Of a stretch of DNA of 10,203 bases, positions 1 to 9,241 are shown piece after piece (within the stretch, counting starts at the first letter, position 1; each line of letters begins with the position of its first letter). The stretch spans positions 1 through 10,203 of the forward strand of contig DASXPG010000109.1 of NCBI GenBank assembly GCA_036493755.1, in the 5' to 3' direction. Under the pieces are notes generated by a model that saw only the letters and a list, made by a program, of their open reading frames with translations, was not told where the DNA came from and searched no databases. The DNA is from DASXPG01 sp036493755. GTDB taxonomy: Bacteria > Gemmatimonadota > Gemmatimonadetes > Gemmatimonadales > JACORV01. Both the position numbers and the translations under genes were made by a program.

Positions 1-1010
<1,010 letters not shown>

Positions 1011-1072
1011 TCAAATCTTGTTTGATGCTCGATTCCGGTGTGATTCCTCAACTACCACGTCACAATGCCTCA

Positions 1073-1111
1073 ATTGTCAAAGAGCTGCCGGCGAATACAG
1101 CACGCGCCGGC
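1073..1111 (-). promoter_or_regulatory. Spacer hairpin (boxB-like) plus boxA antitermination element
   Basis: In transcription order there is a perfect 7-bp stem (GCCGGCG at 1111-1105, CGCCGGC at 1093-1087) with an 11-nt loop. One nucleotide later comes GCTCTTTGACAAT (1085-1073). This resembles the E. coli rrn boxA (TGCTCTTTAACAA), which loads NusB/S10 to keep RNA polymerase processive through rRNA. The same hairpin-then-boxA arrangement occurs in the 16S leader (2898-2929), which supports a real element. Function is inferred from E. coli; the hairpin role is less certain than boxA. Confidence 0.75.
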
Positions 1112-1125
1112 GGCGCATAGGGAAC

Positions 1126-1152
1126 GAAATCGGATAGTGTGAGAGCTCGTGC
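1126..1152 (-). other. 3' arm of 16S rRNA processing stalk
   Basis: On the plus strand this segment begins GAAATCGGATAGTGTGAGAG and nearly repeats the segment at 2869-2897 read as its reverse complement. In the precursor RNA the two therefore pair, through blocks ATCGGAT, GTGTGAGA and CTCGTGC with small bulges. Such stalks bring the ends of pre-16S together for RNase III cleavage. The pairing is seen in the sequence; the RNase III role is by analogy with other bacteria. Confidence 0.75.
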
Positions 1153-1211
1153 AGTGCGACACCAGAGATCTTTCCGCGCAGGAGCTGCAAGCTGCGCTTA
1201 CTCGATGCTCC

Positions 1212-2756
<1,545 letters not shown>

Positions 2757-2934
2757 GGTTTGAAATGACTCACGGATCGAACGACTAGTTTTTTGTCGTC
2801 CGAATCACGTATCGGTTTTCTCAGTTGATTCCCTCGCTGCCGCCTGAGAGCGACAGGTCATAGGGACCGCACGAGATTCTCACACACATCCGATTCCATT
2901 ATCAAAGAGCTGTCCGGAAAAACTTCCGGTCGAG
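2757..2934 (-). other. rrn leader RNA with 5' arm of 16S processing stalk
   Basis: Between the predicted transcription start (about 2934) and mature 16S lie about 178 nt. After the hairpin and boxA comes the 5' arm of the 16S processing stalk at 2869-2897, complementary to 1126-1152. Further 3' the leader holds a small hairpin formed by 2779-2785 and 2795-2801 (GGACGAC paired with GTCGTTC, one GU pair) around an A-rich loop, about 23 nt before 16S. No protein gene is seen in the 237 bp between 16S and the peptidase gene. Confidence 0.75.
2898..2929 (-). promoter_or_regulatory. Leader hairpin (boxB-like) plus boxA antitermination element
   Basis: In transcription order: CCGGAA-GTTT-TTCCGG, a perfect 6-bp stem with a 4-nt loop (2929-2914), then three nucleotides, then GCTCTTTGATAAT (2910-2898). 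The boxA shares CAGCTCTTTGA and the following AAT with the spacer copy at 1073-1085, while the hairpins differ in sequence. The order hairpin-boxA matches the boxB-boxA order of E. coli rrn leaders, where NusB/S10 binding gives antitermination. Confidence 0.78.
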
Positions 2935-2940
2935 CATTGA

Positions 2941-2968
2941 AAGCTAGCAATAAAGAGAGGCATGTCAA
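2941..2968 (-). promoter_or_regulatory. Putative sigma-70-type promoter of the rRNA operon
   Basis: On the minus strand a perfect -35 box TTGACA (2968-2963) is followed by 16 bp and TAGCTT (2946-2941), which matches TATAAT at only three of six positions. Transcription would begin around 2934, just ahead of the leader hairpin and boxA, which is where an rrn promoter should sit. TAGCTT also occurs before the lipoprotein gene at 8902-8907, so it may be an accepted -10 variant here. The -35 box starts 25 bp past the peptidase stop codon. Confidence 0.65.
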
Positions 2969-2993
2969 CCGGGCCCATCCACCAAATCGACAA

Positions 2994-4820
2994 CTACTTG
3001 GAGGCCCGCAGAATCCCGCCCCTGACCCGCAGCGCTTTGGGCCCCGCCGCGGCATCGTATTCGAGCTGTGTCACCGTGTTATCCCGCAAAACCACGTGCG
3101 CCGTCAGCGTCAGCTCCTGGCCGTTTCGCCGCACCACCACTGGATAAGCCTCACCCTCATGGGACGAGAACCGCCGCCGGAACTCCTCGGCATTGGGGTC
3201 GGCCTTCTGATCGATTCCGCCCACCGAAATAAGGGTATCACCGACCTCGACCCCCGCCGCGGCGAAGGCTCCTCCCGGCACCACCTGCATGACATGCGGG
3301 AGCGCGCCGGCCGAATCGGACCGCGACGACACCCCCATGCGCGCCACCTTCGTGGTCGTCGTGACCAGCTTCATGCCCGCCAGCGGAAGCACCGAGTCGT
3401 AGGGCAACGAGTCCCGCCCATCGACATAGTGATCGTAGAACGACGCGAACGATTTTCCTCCAGCCGCCCGGCTCACCGCCGTCCAGAATTCCTCGTTGGT
3501 GAAGCCTCGACCGTGCAGATAGCTCGCCTGATACAGTCCGCGCATGACGGCATCCAGCGACTGCTGGTCGTCCGAGGCATTGCGGATCAGCACATCGAGC
3601 AGAAAGCCGATGGTCGCGCCCTTGTCGTAGTAGAGAGCATCGCTGCCATCGGTGGGATGGATCCAGGTCGACAGCGACGCATCCTCGACCGACGTCGGCG
3701 GCGCCTGCGCCACCACGCTGAAATGTCCCATCAGGTTGCGCAGGAATCCCGCGCTGTCGATCGCCCCGCCCCGCACCTCGCCCAGGTCGGCGTAATAGTC
3801 GGTGAAGCCCTCGCTCACCCACAGCAGCGTGGTCTGCTCCGGAGCGTCGTAGCGATACGGCACCATCTGCGCCGGCCGCAGCCGCTTCACGTTCCAGGCG
3901 TGGAAAATCTCGTGCGCGATCACATTGGTGAGAATCGGCGTGCCGACGAACTGCGGATCCGAAATGCCGACATTCGAGCTTTGATGCTCGAGGGCGCTGA
4001 TGCCGCCGAAAGGCTGATAGAGGATGTACACCGTGTAATCGTCCCACGGCGTCACGCCGAACACCGCGCTGTGCTGCGGGATGATTTTCGCCAAGTCACT
4101 CCAGAGTTGAACCCGTGCCGGCCCGGCGTGCGTCCCCGCCGGATAGGTTGCCAGCCGGGTCCACTTGCCGCTGATCTGCTGGCTGTCCACGTCGAAGTGG
4201 CCGATGAACATCGGCATGTCGACGAGGTCGTGATAGTTGCGTTCGTGATAGGTGAGGGGCGCACGGGCGGCGTGCATGCCCGTTGTCACCAGCCAGCCGG
4301 GCTGGGTGTGCACCGTCACCTGCGCCGGAAACTCCAGGCTGCGGCCTTCGGGATAGAAGAAGACGTTGGTGCCGTTTACCATCAGAAAGTCGGGCTTGGA
4401 CCACGCCATGGCGTTGTCCAGCGTGTCGGCCTCGAAGTCGAAGGCGACTTCGAGCGTCCCCGCTCCCTCCGGCCGCACCCGCCACGTGTCGTACCGATAC
4501 TTGTCCCACCGTCTCGGCTGCCCATTCATGGTCGCCGAGAAGTGCGAAACGTGGCGCGAGAAGTTGCTGATGTCGTAGGCCCCCGGACTCCAGGCCGGCA
4601 ACGCCAGCAATACCGGCGCCGCGCCGGCAACATCGAAGGTCATCTTCATGCCGATGCGCCGCTGCGCCGCGCTGGCCGAGTCGAAGGTCAGCTCGTAGCG
4701 GACATTGGTGATCGGCGCCGAGACCGACGCGTCGGCGGCAGGCGCCGCCCGCCGAGCCTGCGCCGCGAGGGGCGCCGCTATCGCGAGAGCGGCGAGGAGA
4801 ATCGAAAACGTTCGGGTCAT
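2994..4820 (-). CDS. Secreted M61-family metallopeptidase with PDZ domain (second of tandem pair)
   Basis: A 608-residue protein resembling M61 (glycyl aminopeptidase-like) zinc peptidases. Residues 1-21 form a signal peptide (MTRTFSILLAALAIAAPLAA). An N-terminal beta-rich domain spans about 35-225, and the catalytic domain about 250-480. The zinc site is HEIFH (303-307) followed by WNVKRLRP, with the third ligand E337 in WVSEGF; the conserved YYDKG lies at 397-401. A PDZ domain covers about 505-580 (VVPGGAFAAAGVEVGDTL). All catalytic residues are present, so an active enzyme is expected in the periplasm or outside the cell. I chose ATG at 4820 because it opens the signal peptide, has GGAG seven bases upstream (4828-4831), and overlaps the previous stop as ATGA. 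An in-frame extension to 4994 would lie inside the upstream gene and lacks signal-peptide character. Natural substrate unknown. Confidence 0.93.
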   Translation of the reverse strand: MTRTFSILLAALAIAAPLAAQARRAAPAADASVSAPITNVRYELTFDSASAAQRRIGMKMTFDVAGAAPVLLALPAWSPGAYDISNFSRHVSHFSATMNGQPRRWDKYRYDTWRVRPEGAGTLEVAFDFEADTLDNAMAWSKPDFLMVNGTNVFFYPEGRSLEFPAQVTVHTQPGWLVTTGMHAARAPLTYHERNYHDLVDMPMFIGHFDVDSQQISGKWTRLATYPAGTHAGPARVQLWSDLAKIIPQHSAVFGVTPWDDYTVYILYQPFGGISALEHQSSNVGISDPQFVGTPILTNVIAHEIFHAWNVKRLRPAQMVPYRYDAPEQTTLLWVSEGFTDYYADLGEVRGGAIDSAGFLRNLMGHFSVVAQAPPTSVEDASLSTWIHPTDGSDALYYDKGATIGFLLDVLIRNASDDQQSLDAVMRGLYQASYLHGRGFTNEEFWTAVSRAAGGKSFASFYDHYVDGRDSLPYDSVLPLAGMKLVTTTTKVARMGVSSRSDSAGALPHVMQVVPGGAFAAAGVEVGDTLISVGGIDQKADPNAEEFRRRFSSHEGEAYPVVVRRNGQELTLTAHVVLRDNTVTQLEYDAAAGPKALRVRGGILRASK

Positions 4821-4831
4821 TGAGCTGCTCC
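4817..4831 (-). promoter_or_regulatory. ATGA stop-start overlap and ribosome binding site coupling the two M61 genes
   Basis: The upstream peptidase ends in TGA (4819-4817) inside the ATG (4820-4818) of the next one. A GGAG Shine-Dalgarno sequence (4831-4828) lies within the last codons of the upstream gene, seven bases from the ATG. This is a standard arrangement for translational coupling, so the two paralogues are expected to be made together. Confidence 0.85.
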
Positions 4832-6595
4832 ATGCAGGATGCCGTTGCGGATACGAAGCGCCTTGGGTGACGCATCGGCCGCATAGTCGAGGCGCACATC
4901 GGTGCGCTCGATGAGCATCACGGGCGCCGTCAGCGTCAACACCTGCCCTGCACGACGCACCACGATCGGGAAGGTTCCATCTTTTCCCGCCCACCGATGC
5001 CGGAAAGCGTCGAAGTTCGGATCGGTACGCACATCCACCCCGCCGAGGGTCACCAAGGTATCGCCGACATGGCCGCCGGCCCGTTCGTAGGCGCCGCCCG
5101 GGATGACCTGCGTTACCGTCGTGAGACTGTCACTCGCGGTGCCGATTCCCAGGCGCGGCGCCCGGAACGTCTCCGACGAGTAGCGAAAGCCGGCCAGCGG
5201 AACAATCGAATCGTAAGGCAGCGGATCGTGGCCATCCACGTAGTGGTCGTAGAAGGCCGCGAACGACTTCCCTCCGGCGGCACGGCTCGCCGCCGCCCAG
5301 AATTCCTCGTTGGTGAAGCCGCGATGGTGCTTCCAGGCCGACTCGTAGAGGGAGCGCATGACGCCGTCGAGCGAGCCGTGGTTATCGCTGGCATCCCGAA
5401 TCATGATGTCGAGGAGAAAGCCGAGGACCGAGCCCTTGTCGTAGTAGAGGAAGTCGCTGCCGTCCCTGGTGTGGGTCCAGATCGCCAGCGACGCGTCCTC
5501 GACCGAGGCGGGCGGTGATGCGCCGACCACCTGCATGTGGCCCAGAGTATTCTGGGCGAAGGCGGCCGAGTCGATGGCGCCGCCGCGGACTTCGTCGAGA
5601 TCGGCATAGTAATCGCTGAAGCCTTCGCTCACCCAGAGCAGCGTGGTGGGATTCGCCTCGTCATAACGATAAGGAAACATTTCGGCCGGCCGCAGGCGCT
5701 TCACGTTGAAGGCGTGGAACATCTCGTGCGCGACGACATTGGGAATCCCCGGTGCGGCGATGACCGTCGTTCCATAGATCCCGACGTTCCCGCTCTGGTG
5801 CTCGAGAGCGGTCGCGCCACCGAAATTGTCGACGACGATCATGAAGACGGTGTAGTCGTCCCACGGCGTCTCGCCGAACACCGCCGTCTCGGCGGGAATG
5901 AATTTCTGCATCGCGCTCCACATCGCCGTCCGGGGGGCGCCGCTCATCCGGCCCGCCGGGTAGCTCGCAAGCCGCGTCCACTTCCCCGACACCATGTTCG
6001 AGTCCACGTCGAAGCGGCCGATGAAGAAGGGCATGTCGGCCAGGTCATGATAGTTCGACTCATGGTACGTCAGCGGCCCGCCGGCGGCGTGCATCCCCGT
6101 CACCACGCGCCAGTCGGGACGCGTGTGCACGGTCACGGTGGCGGGATATTCGAGCGAGCGGCCCTGCGGAAAGAGAAAGACGTTGGTGCCGTTGACCATC
6201 AGGAAGTCCGGCGCGGTCCATGCCGCGGCCGTTTGCAAGGTGTCGGCCTTGAAGTCGAAGCCGACGCGTACCGCACCACGCCCCGAGGGAATCACCCGCC
6301 AGGTGTCGTAGTCGAAGCGATCGGCGTGCAGCGGCTGCCCGTTCTGGGTCGCGGTGAAATGGGCGACGTTGCGCGAGAAGTTCATGATCTCGTAATGCCC
6401 CGGCGCCCAGGCGGGAAGCGACAGCAGCACTGGCGCCGGTCCAGCGACCTCGAACGACATCGCCACCTGCACGCTGCGCTGGGCGGCGGCGGCGCTGTCG
6501 AAGGTCAGCTCGTAGGAGACGTTGGTGATGGGCGCCGAGACCTGGGCCGAGAGCGTGGCGGGGACGGCGGCGAGCAGCAGACCGAGCAGCTTCAT
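4817..6595 (-). CDS. Secreted M61-family metallopeptidase with PDZ domain (first of tandem pair)
   Basis: A 592-residue paralogue of the next gene, collinear over its whole length, with shared blocks such as PDFLMVNGTNVF, NVKRLRPA and TLLWVSEGF. The signal peptide is residues 1-18 (MKLLGLLLAAVPATLSAQ), a style common in Gemmatimonadota. The N-terminal beta-rich domain is about 20-215 and the M61 catalytic domain about 235-470. The zinc motif HEMFH is at 290-294 and E324 in WVSEGF is the third ligand; YYDKG is at 384-388. A PDZ domain covers about 490-560 (VIPGGAYERAGGHVGDTL). The catalytic site is intact. ATG at 6595 has GGAG five bases upstream (6604-6601). It follows the regulator by 80 bp on the same strand. 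The paralogues differ mainly in the linker after the signal peptide and in the PDZ region, which may mean different substrates. Confidence 0.93.
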   Translation of the reverse strand: MKLLGLLLAAVPATLSAQVSAPITNVSYELTFDSAAAAQRSVQVAMSFEVAGPAPVLLSLPAWAPGHYEIMNFSRNVAHFTATQNGQPLHADRFDYDTWRVIPSGRGAVRVGFDFKADTLQTAAAWTAPDFLMVNGTNVFLFPQGRSLEYPATVTVHTRPDWRVVTGMHAAGGPLTYHESNYHDLADMPFFIGRFDVDSNMVSGKWTRLASYPAGRMSGAPRTAMWSAMQKFIPAETAVFGETPWDDYTVFMIVVDNFGGATALEHQSGNVGIYGTTVIAAPGIPNVVAHEMFHAFNVKRLRPAEMFPYRYDEANPTTLLWVSEGFSDYYADLDEVRGGAIDSAAFAQNTLGHMQVVGASPPASVEDASLAIWTHTRDGSDFLYYDKGSVLGFLLDIMIRDASDNHGSLDGVMRSLYESAWKHHRGFTNEEFWAAASRAAGGKSFAAFYDHYVDGHDPLPYDSIVPLAGFRYSSETFRAPRLGIGTASDSLTTVTQVIPGGAYERAGGHVGDTLVTLGGVDVRTDPNFDAFRHRWAGKDGTFPIVVRRAGQVLTLTAPVMLIERTDVRLDYAADASPKALRIRNGILHGAAQ

Positions 6596-6675
6596 GGACG
6601 CTCCAGATGGTAGATGGGCTTCATGCGAGCCACATCTGTGACACGAAATCCACGTTCAAGGTTGGACATCAGCGA
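6596..6675 (-). other. Short gap between regulator and M61 genes
   Basis: These 80 bp are visibly less GC-rich than the flanking genes and carry the Shine-Dalgarno GGAG of the peptidase gene (6604-6601). A weak promoter-like pair may be present (TTGAAC, 17 bp, GATGTG on the minus strand), but it is not convincing. A 25-codon open frame (ATG at 6669, stop TGA at 6594-6592, peptide beginning MSNLERGFRV) bridges the gap and overlaps the peptidase ATG. No terminator hairpin is visible, so read-through from the regulator gene is plausible. Confidence 0.5.
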
Positions 6676-8849
6676 TCACCCTGCGCTCCGGCCCAGCGCC
6701 GCCAGGTCCTGCCGCAATCCATCGACGAGGGCCGCCGATTGCTCGTCGCCCTCGGGGCATGCCTGCTCGGCGGCACGAAGCGCGCGCGCGGCGGCGCGAC
6801 CCGACGCTCCACGCAGCGCCGCCCGCCCGGCGGATTCGGCGCGCCGTACCGTCTCAATTGAAGGGCCGCGCTCCGCCATCAGCTCGGCAGCCAGCACCGC
6901 GGACTCGATGTTGCCGTCTTCAACATCCAGCGCGACAATGGCGCGGGCGCGAATTCGCTCGCGCTCGCCGCTGGTGACACAGGCGGTGCGAATCACCGTC
7001 GCCAACAGCGGCGCAGTAAACGCATAACGATCCGACGTGAAGGCCAACAAGCTGGCGCGTTCCAGCTCGGCCAGCGCGCCGTCGATTTCGGATGGCGATT
7101 GCCCGGTGACGGCGGCCAGCAGGGCCGGATCCGGGCTGCCCGAGACGGCAGCGGCGAGAACCACCGCTCGCTCGCGCGGCGCGAGCAGGGCGAGGCGCGA
7201 TGCGGCCGCCAGCCGGGCCGACGATGGCACCCCCGGCGGGAGCGGCGCTTCGAAGGTTCGGGAGTGAGGCGGCCAGGCCAGCAATTCGCTGCGCATCCGC
7301 TGCGATGCCTGGAGGGCGCGAAGCAGCGTGATGGTCCAGAAGGGGCTGCCACCGGTTTCCATGGCCAGCCGGCGCGATAAACGGTCGACATCCTCACGCT
7401 TCTCGCCCGGCACCAGCGCGCTCACCAGCTCGTGCAGATCGGCGGACTCCAGTGGCGTGAGACGGACGAAGGCGCCGGGAATGGCACCGCCAATATCGGC
7501 GGAAAGAGCGAGAAGCTCGCGCGGGATGGTGTCGGTGTCGGCGGCGAGGGAGAGAAAGACGGCGACGCGGCTGGGTCCCAGGATGCGGAGGGCGCCGTGC
7601 AGCGCTTCGAGGCTGGCGCCGTCGGCGAGATCGGCGTCATCGACGAAAATGGCGACCGGCGCCTCGTCCGATGCGGCGGCGATCAGCGCGGCCAGCGCGC
7701 CGGCGACGTGGCCGACGTCGCGGGGCGCCACCGGCGCGACCCGCTCGGCGAGCTCCGGAGCGAAGTACGCGGCCACTCCCACCGTCTCGGGATGGGCGGC
7801 AACGATGCCGGGCGCACCGGCTAACCCAGAGCGCATCAGCTGGCGCAGCGTGCTCCATCCCGCGTCCTGGTCGGACCGCAGCGCGCGCGCCGTGGCGACG
7901 CTCGCTCCGGCGAGCGCAGCCCGCTTGCGGATCTCGCCGAGGAGCCGGCTGCGGCCCATGCCGGGGGCTCCCATCACGACCAGCGCCTCGGGGCCGGCGC
8001 CGCGCAGCGCATCGGCGGCTGCCCGAAAAGCCGTGGCGGCGGCCGAACTGCCGATGAAGGGCGGCTCGGGCGGCGCGGCGATTTCGGCCGTGGTACTCGC
8101 TCCCTGCTGGCGCAGCCGCCCGGCGAGAGCGGCGAGGCCCCGGTCGGGCGCCTCGCCCAGCTCGGCTTCCACCCGCCGCGCGTAGGCGTGAAAGGCCGCG
8201 AGGGCGGCGGCGGCGTCGCCGCCCACGCCGCGCGCGCGCATGAGCAGGCCGATGGGAGCGGCGCCTAACGAGTCCATCTGGGTCGCCCGCAGCGCCAGAT
8301 CGGCGGCGGCCGCGGGCGCACCGCGCGCCAGGGCCTGCTCTCCCGACGTGATCAACAGCTCGACGGCCCGCTGGCGCAGCCGCCGCCGCAGGCCTCCCGC
8401 CCACTCATCGAACGGCTCGGCATCGCCTAACGCGAAGCCGTCGAGAAAATCACCGCGATAGAGCGCCAGCGCCCCGTCGGCATCGGCGGCGGCCAGCCGC
8501 TCGAAGTGCAGCGCGTCGACGCTCATGTCGATATCCGACAGGAGCACGGCGTCGCCATCGGCGCGGAGCCGGTCGGAGCCGAGACTGCCGCGGAGGCGGC
8601 GGAGCGCCTCGCTGAGGGAATGACGCGCGGCTTCCTGCGTCTTTTCGGGCCAGAGCAGTCCCACCAGGTGATCCCGGGTGCGGACCCGGTCGGGGGAAAG
8701 GCAAGGTAGGAAAGCAGCGCGATGTGCTTGCGCCAGAGGGCGTCTGGCGGCGGGTTGCCGCCCGCGAGCCGCACCGTGGGTGGCCCGAGGCAGATCAGCT
8801 CCAGGGGCGGCGCGCTCAGGCCGGATGGGGGCTTCACGGCCGCGAACAT
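6676..8849 (-). CDS. BTAD/SARP-type transcriptional regulator with STAND-like ATPase, apparent frameshift
   Basis: A large one-component regulator of about 724 residues once a frame break is repaired. From ATG 8849, residues 1-51 (starting MFAAVKPPSG) give the first half of an OmpR-like winged helix (LELICLGPPTVRLAGG, LWRKHIALLSYLAF). At the C5 run (8696-8692) the frame must change to continue with DRVRTRDHLVGLLWPE; one missing C would explain it. Then follow a BTAD helical domain (about 108-250), a P-loop ATPase (about 265-450) and a helical C-terminus. Walker A reads GAPGMGRS (R replacing the usual K, codon 7953-7951); Walker B is VAIFVDDAD. Such proteins bind direct repeats and activate nearby genes. 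A frame start further upstream (8916) gives no recognisable N-terminus. The break may be a sequencing error, a true mutation, or recoding; if true, DNA binding is lost. Stop TGA at 6678-6676. Confidence 0.85.
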
Positions 8850-8869
8850 AGCTCGCCGGGCCGATTGGG

Positions 8870-8907
8870 AGCCAATTGTCAGCCAATTGCGAGGGCGTTC
8901 CTAGCTT
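8870..8907 (+). promoter_or_regulatory. Direct-repeat operator and -10 box in divergent control region
   Basis: Two copies of AGCCAATTG (8870-8878 and 8881-8889) lie 11 bp apart start to start, one helical turn. A possible -10 box TAGCTT (8902-8907), identical to the one proposed for the rrn promoter, starts 12 bp after the second copy, so the repeats cover the -35 region, where no good -35 box exists. ATTGG at 8864-8868 also forms an inverted repeat with CCAAT at 8872-8876. SARP regulators are known to bind heptamer repeats with 11-bp spacing next to the -10 box, so the adjacent regulator is the obvious candidate ligand. The whole divergent interval (8850-8936) is only 87 bp. Confidence 0.5.
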
Positions 8908-8936
8908 GGCTTTCAACCTTCTGCCGGGAGTCCCAA

Positions 8937-9107
8937 ATGCGTATCGCCAAGCGACTGATGATCCTCATGGGCCTCGCTCTTCTCGCCGGTTGCGGCGAGA
9001 CCGCCGGTATCAGCGAGCCGGTCCTGCGCCACGCCTTCGCCGTCGACTCGGCCCAGGGAGTGGTGACCCACGCCGGCAGCGGACCCCGGAAGCCGTTTGA
9101 GAACTAG
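8937..9107 (+). CDS. Small predicted lipoprotein, 56 residues, unknown function
   Basis: A short plus-strand gene divergent from the regulator. The ATG at 8937 is preceded by GGGAG (8926-8930) with a 6-base spacer. The product begins MRIAKRLMILMGLALLAGCG: a basic n-region, a hydrophobic core and the lipobox LAGC, so Cys19 should be lipidated and the protein exported. The mature part is only 38 residues, has no further cysteine, and ends GSGPRKPFEN. I recognise no family. An in-frame upstream ATG (8724) would run through the regulator gene and destroy the signal peptide, so it is rejected. The gene sits directly downstream of the direct-repeat operator, suggesting control by the neighbouring BTAD regulator. 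It could be a small envelope factor or a peptide precursor; neither is shown. Confidence 0.72.
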   Translation: MRIAKRLMILMGLALLAGCGETAGISEPVLRHAFAVDSAQGVVTHAGSGPRKPFEN

Positions 9108-9121
9108 TCGTCGCAGCCGCC

Positions 9122-9232
9122 GCAGTCGCAACAGTCGCCACCGTAGTGAGCGGCCAACGGCAAACAGGAAGGGCGCGGAGCTTATCCCGCGCCCTTCTGG
9201 CTGTTCACTACTGCGGCGACGGCCGCGACTGC
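9122..9232. terminator. Long imperfect inverted repeat, probable bidirectional terminator
   Basis: The core is a perfect 11-bp stem, GAAGGGCGCGG (9168-9178) and CCGCGCCCTTC (9187-9197), with an 8-nt loop. Outside it, 9122-9149 and 9205-9232 are complementary at 23 of 28 positions, so the whole 111 bp can fold into one long hairpin with an asymmetric internal loop. It fills the gap between two convergent genes, which fits a two-way terminator. No clean U-run follows on either strand, so termination efficiency is uncertain; a repeat-element origin is an alternative. Confidence 0.6.
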
Positions 9233-9241
9233 CTGCTTGCT

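Noticed and set aside
2937..4823. 628-codon plus-strand open frame
   Set aside because: It lies antisense to an M61 gene with signal peptide, zinc motif and PDZ domain; its translation is Arg/His-rich without recognisable domains. Typical GC-rich shadow.
4821..4994. N-terminal extension of the second M61 protein
   Set aside because: It would overlap the upstream peptidase coding region by about 170 bp and place the signal peptide internally; ATG 4820 has its own Shine-Dalgarno and the ATGA overlap.
5537..6613. 358-codon plus-strand open frame
   Set aside because: Antisense shadow of the first M61 gene, with low-complexity Arg/Gly/His-rich translation.
7328..8185. 285-codon plus-strand open frame
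   Set aside because: Antisense to the regulator; Ala/Ser/Arg-rich with no domain features.
8692..8700. Programmed -1 frameshift site in the regulator
   Set aside because: The junction does not form a canonical X XXY YYZ heptamer in the zero frame, and no strong downstream structure was established; a missing C is simpler.
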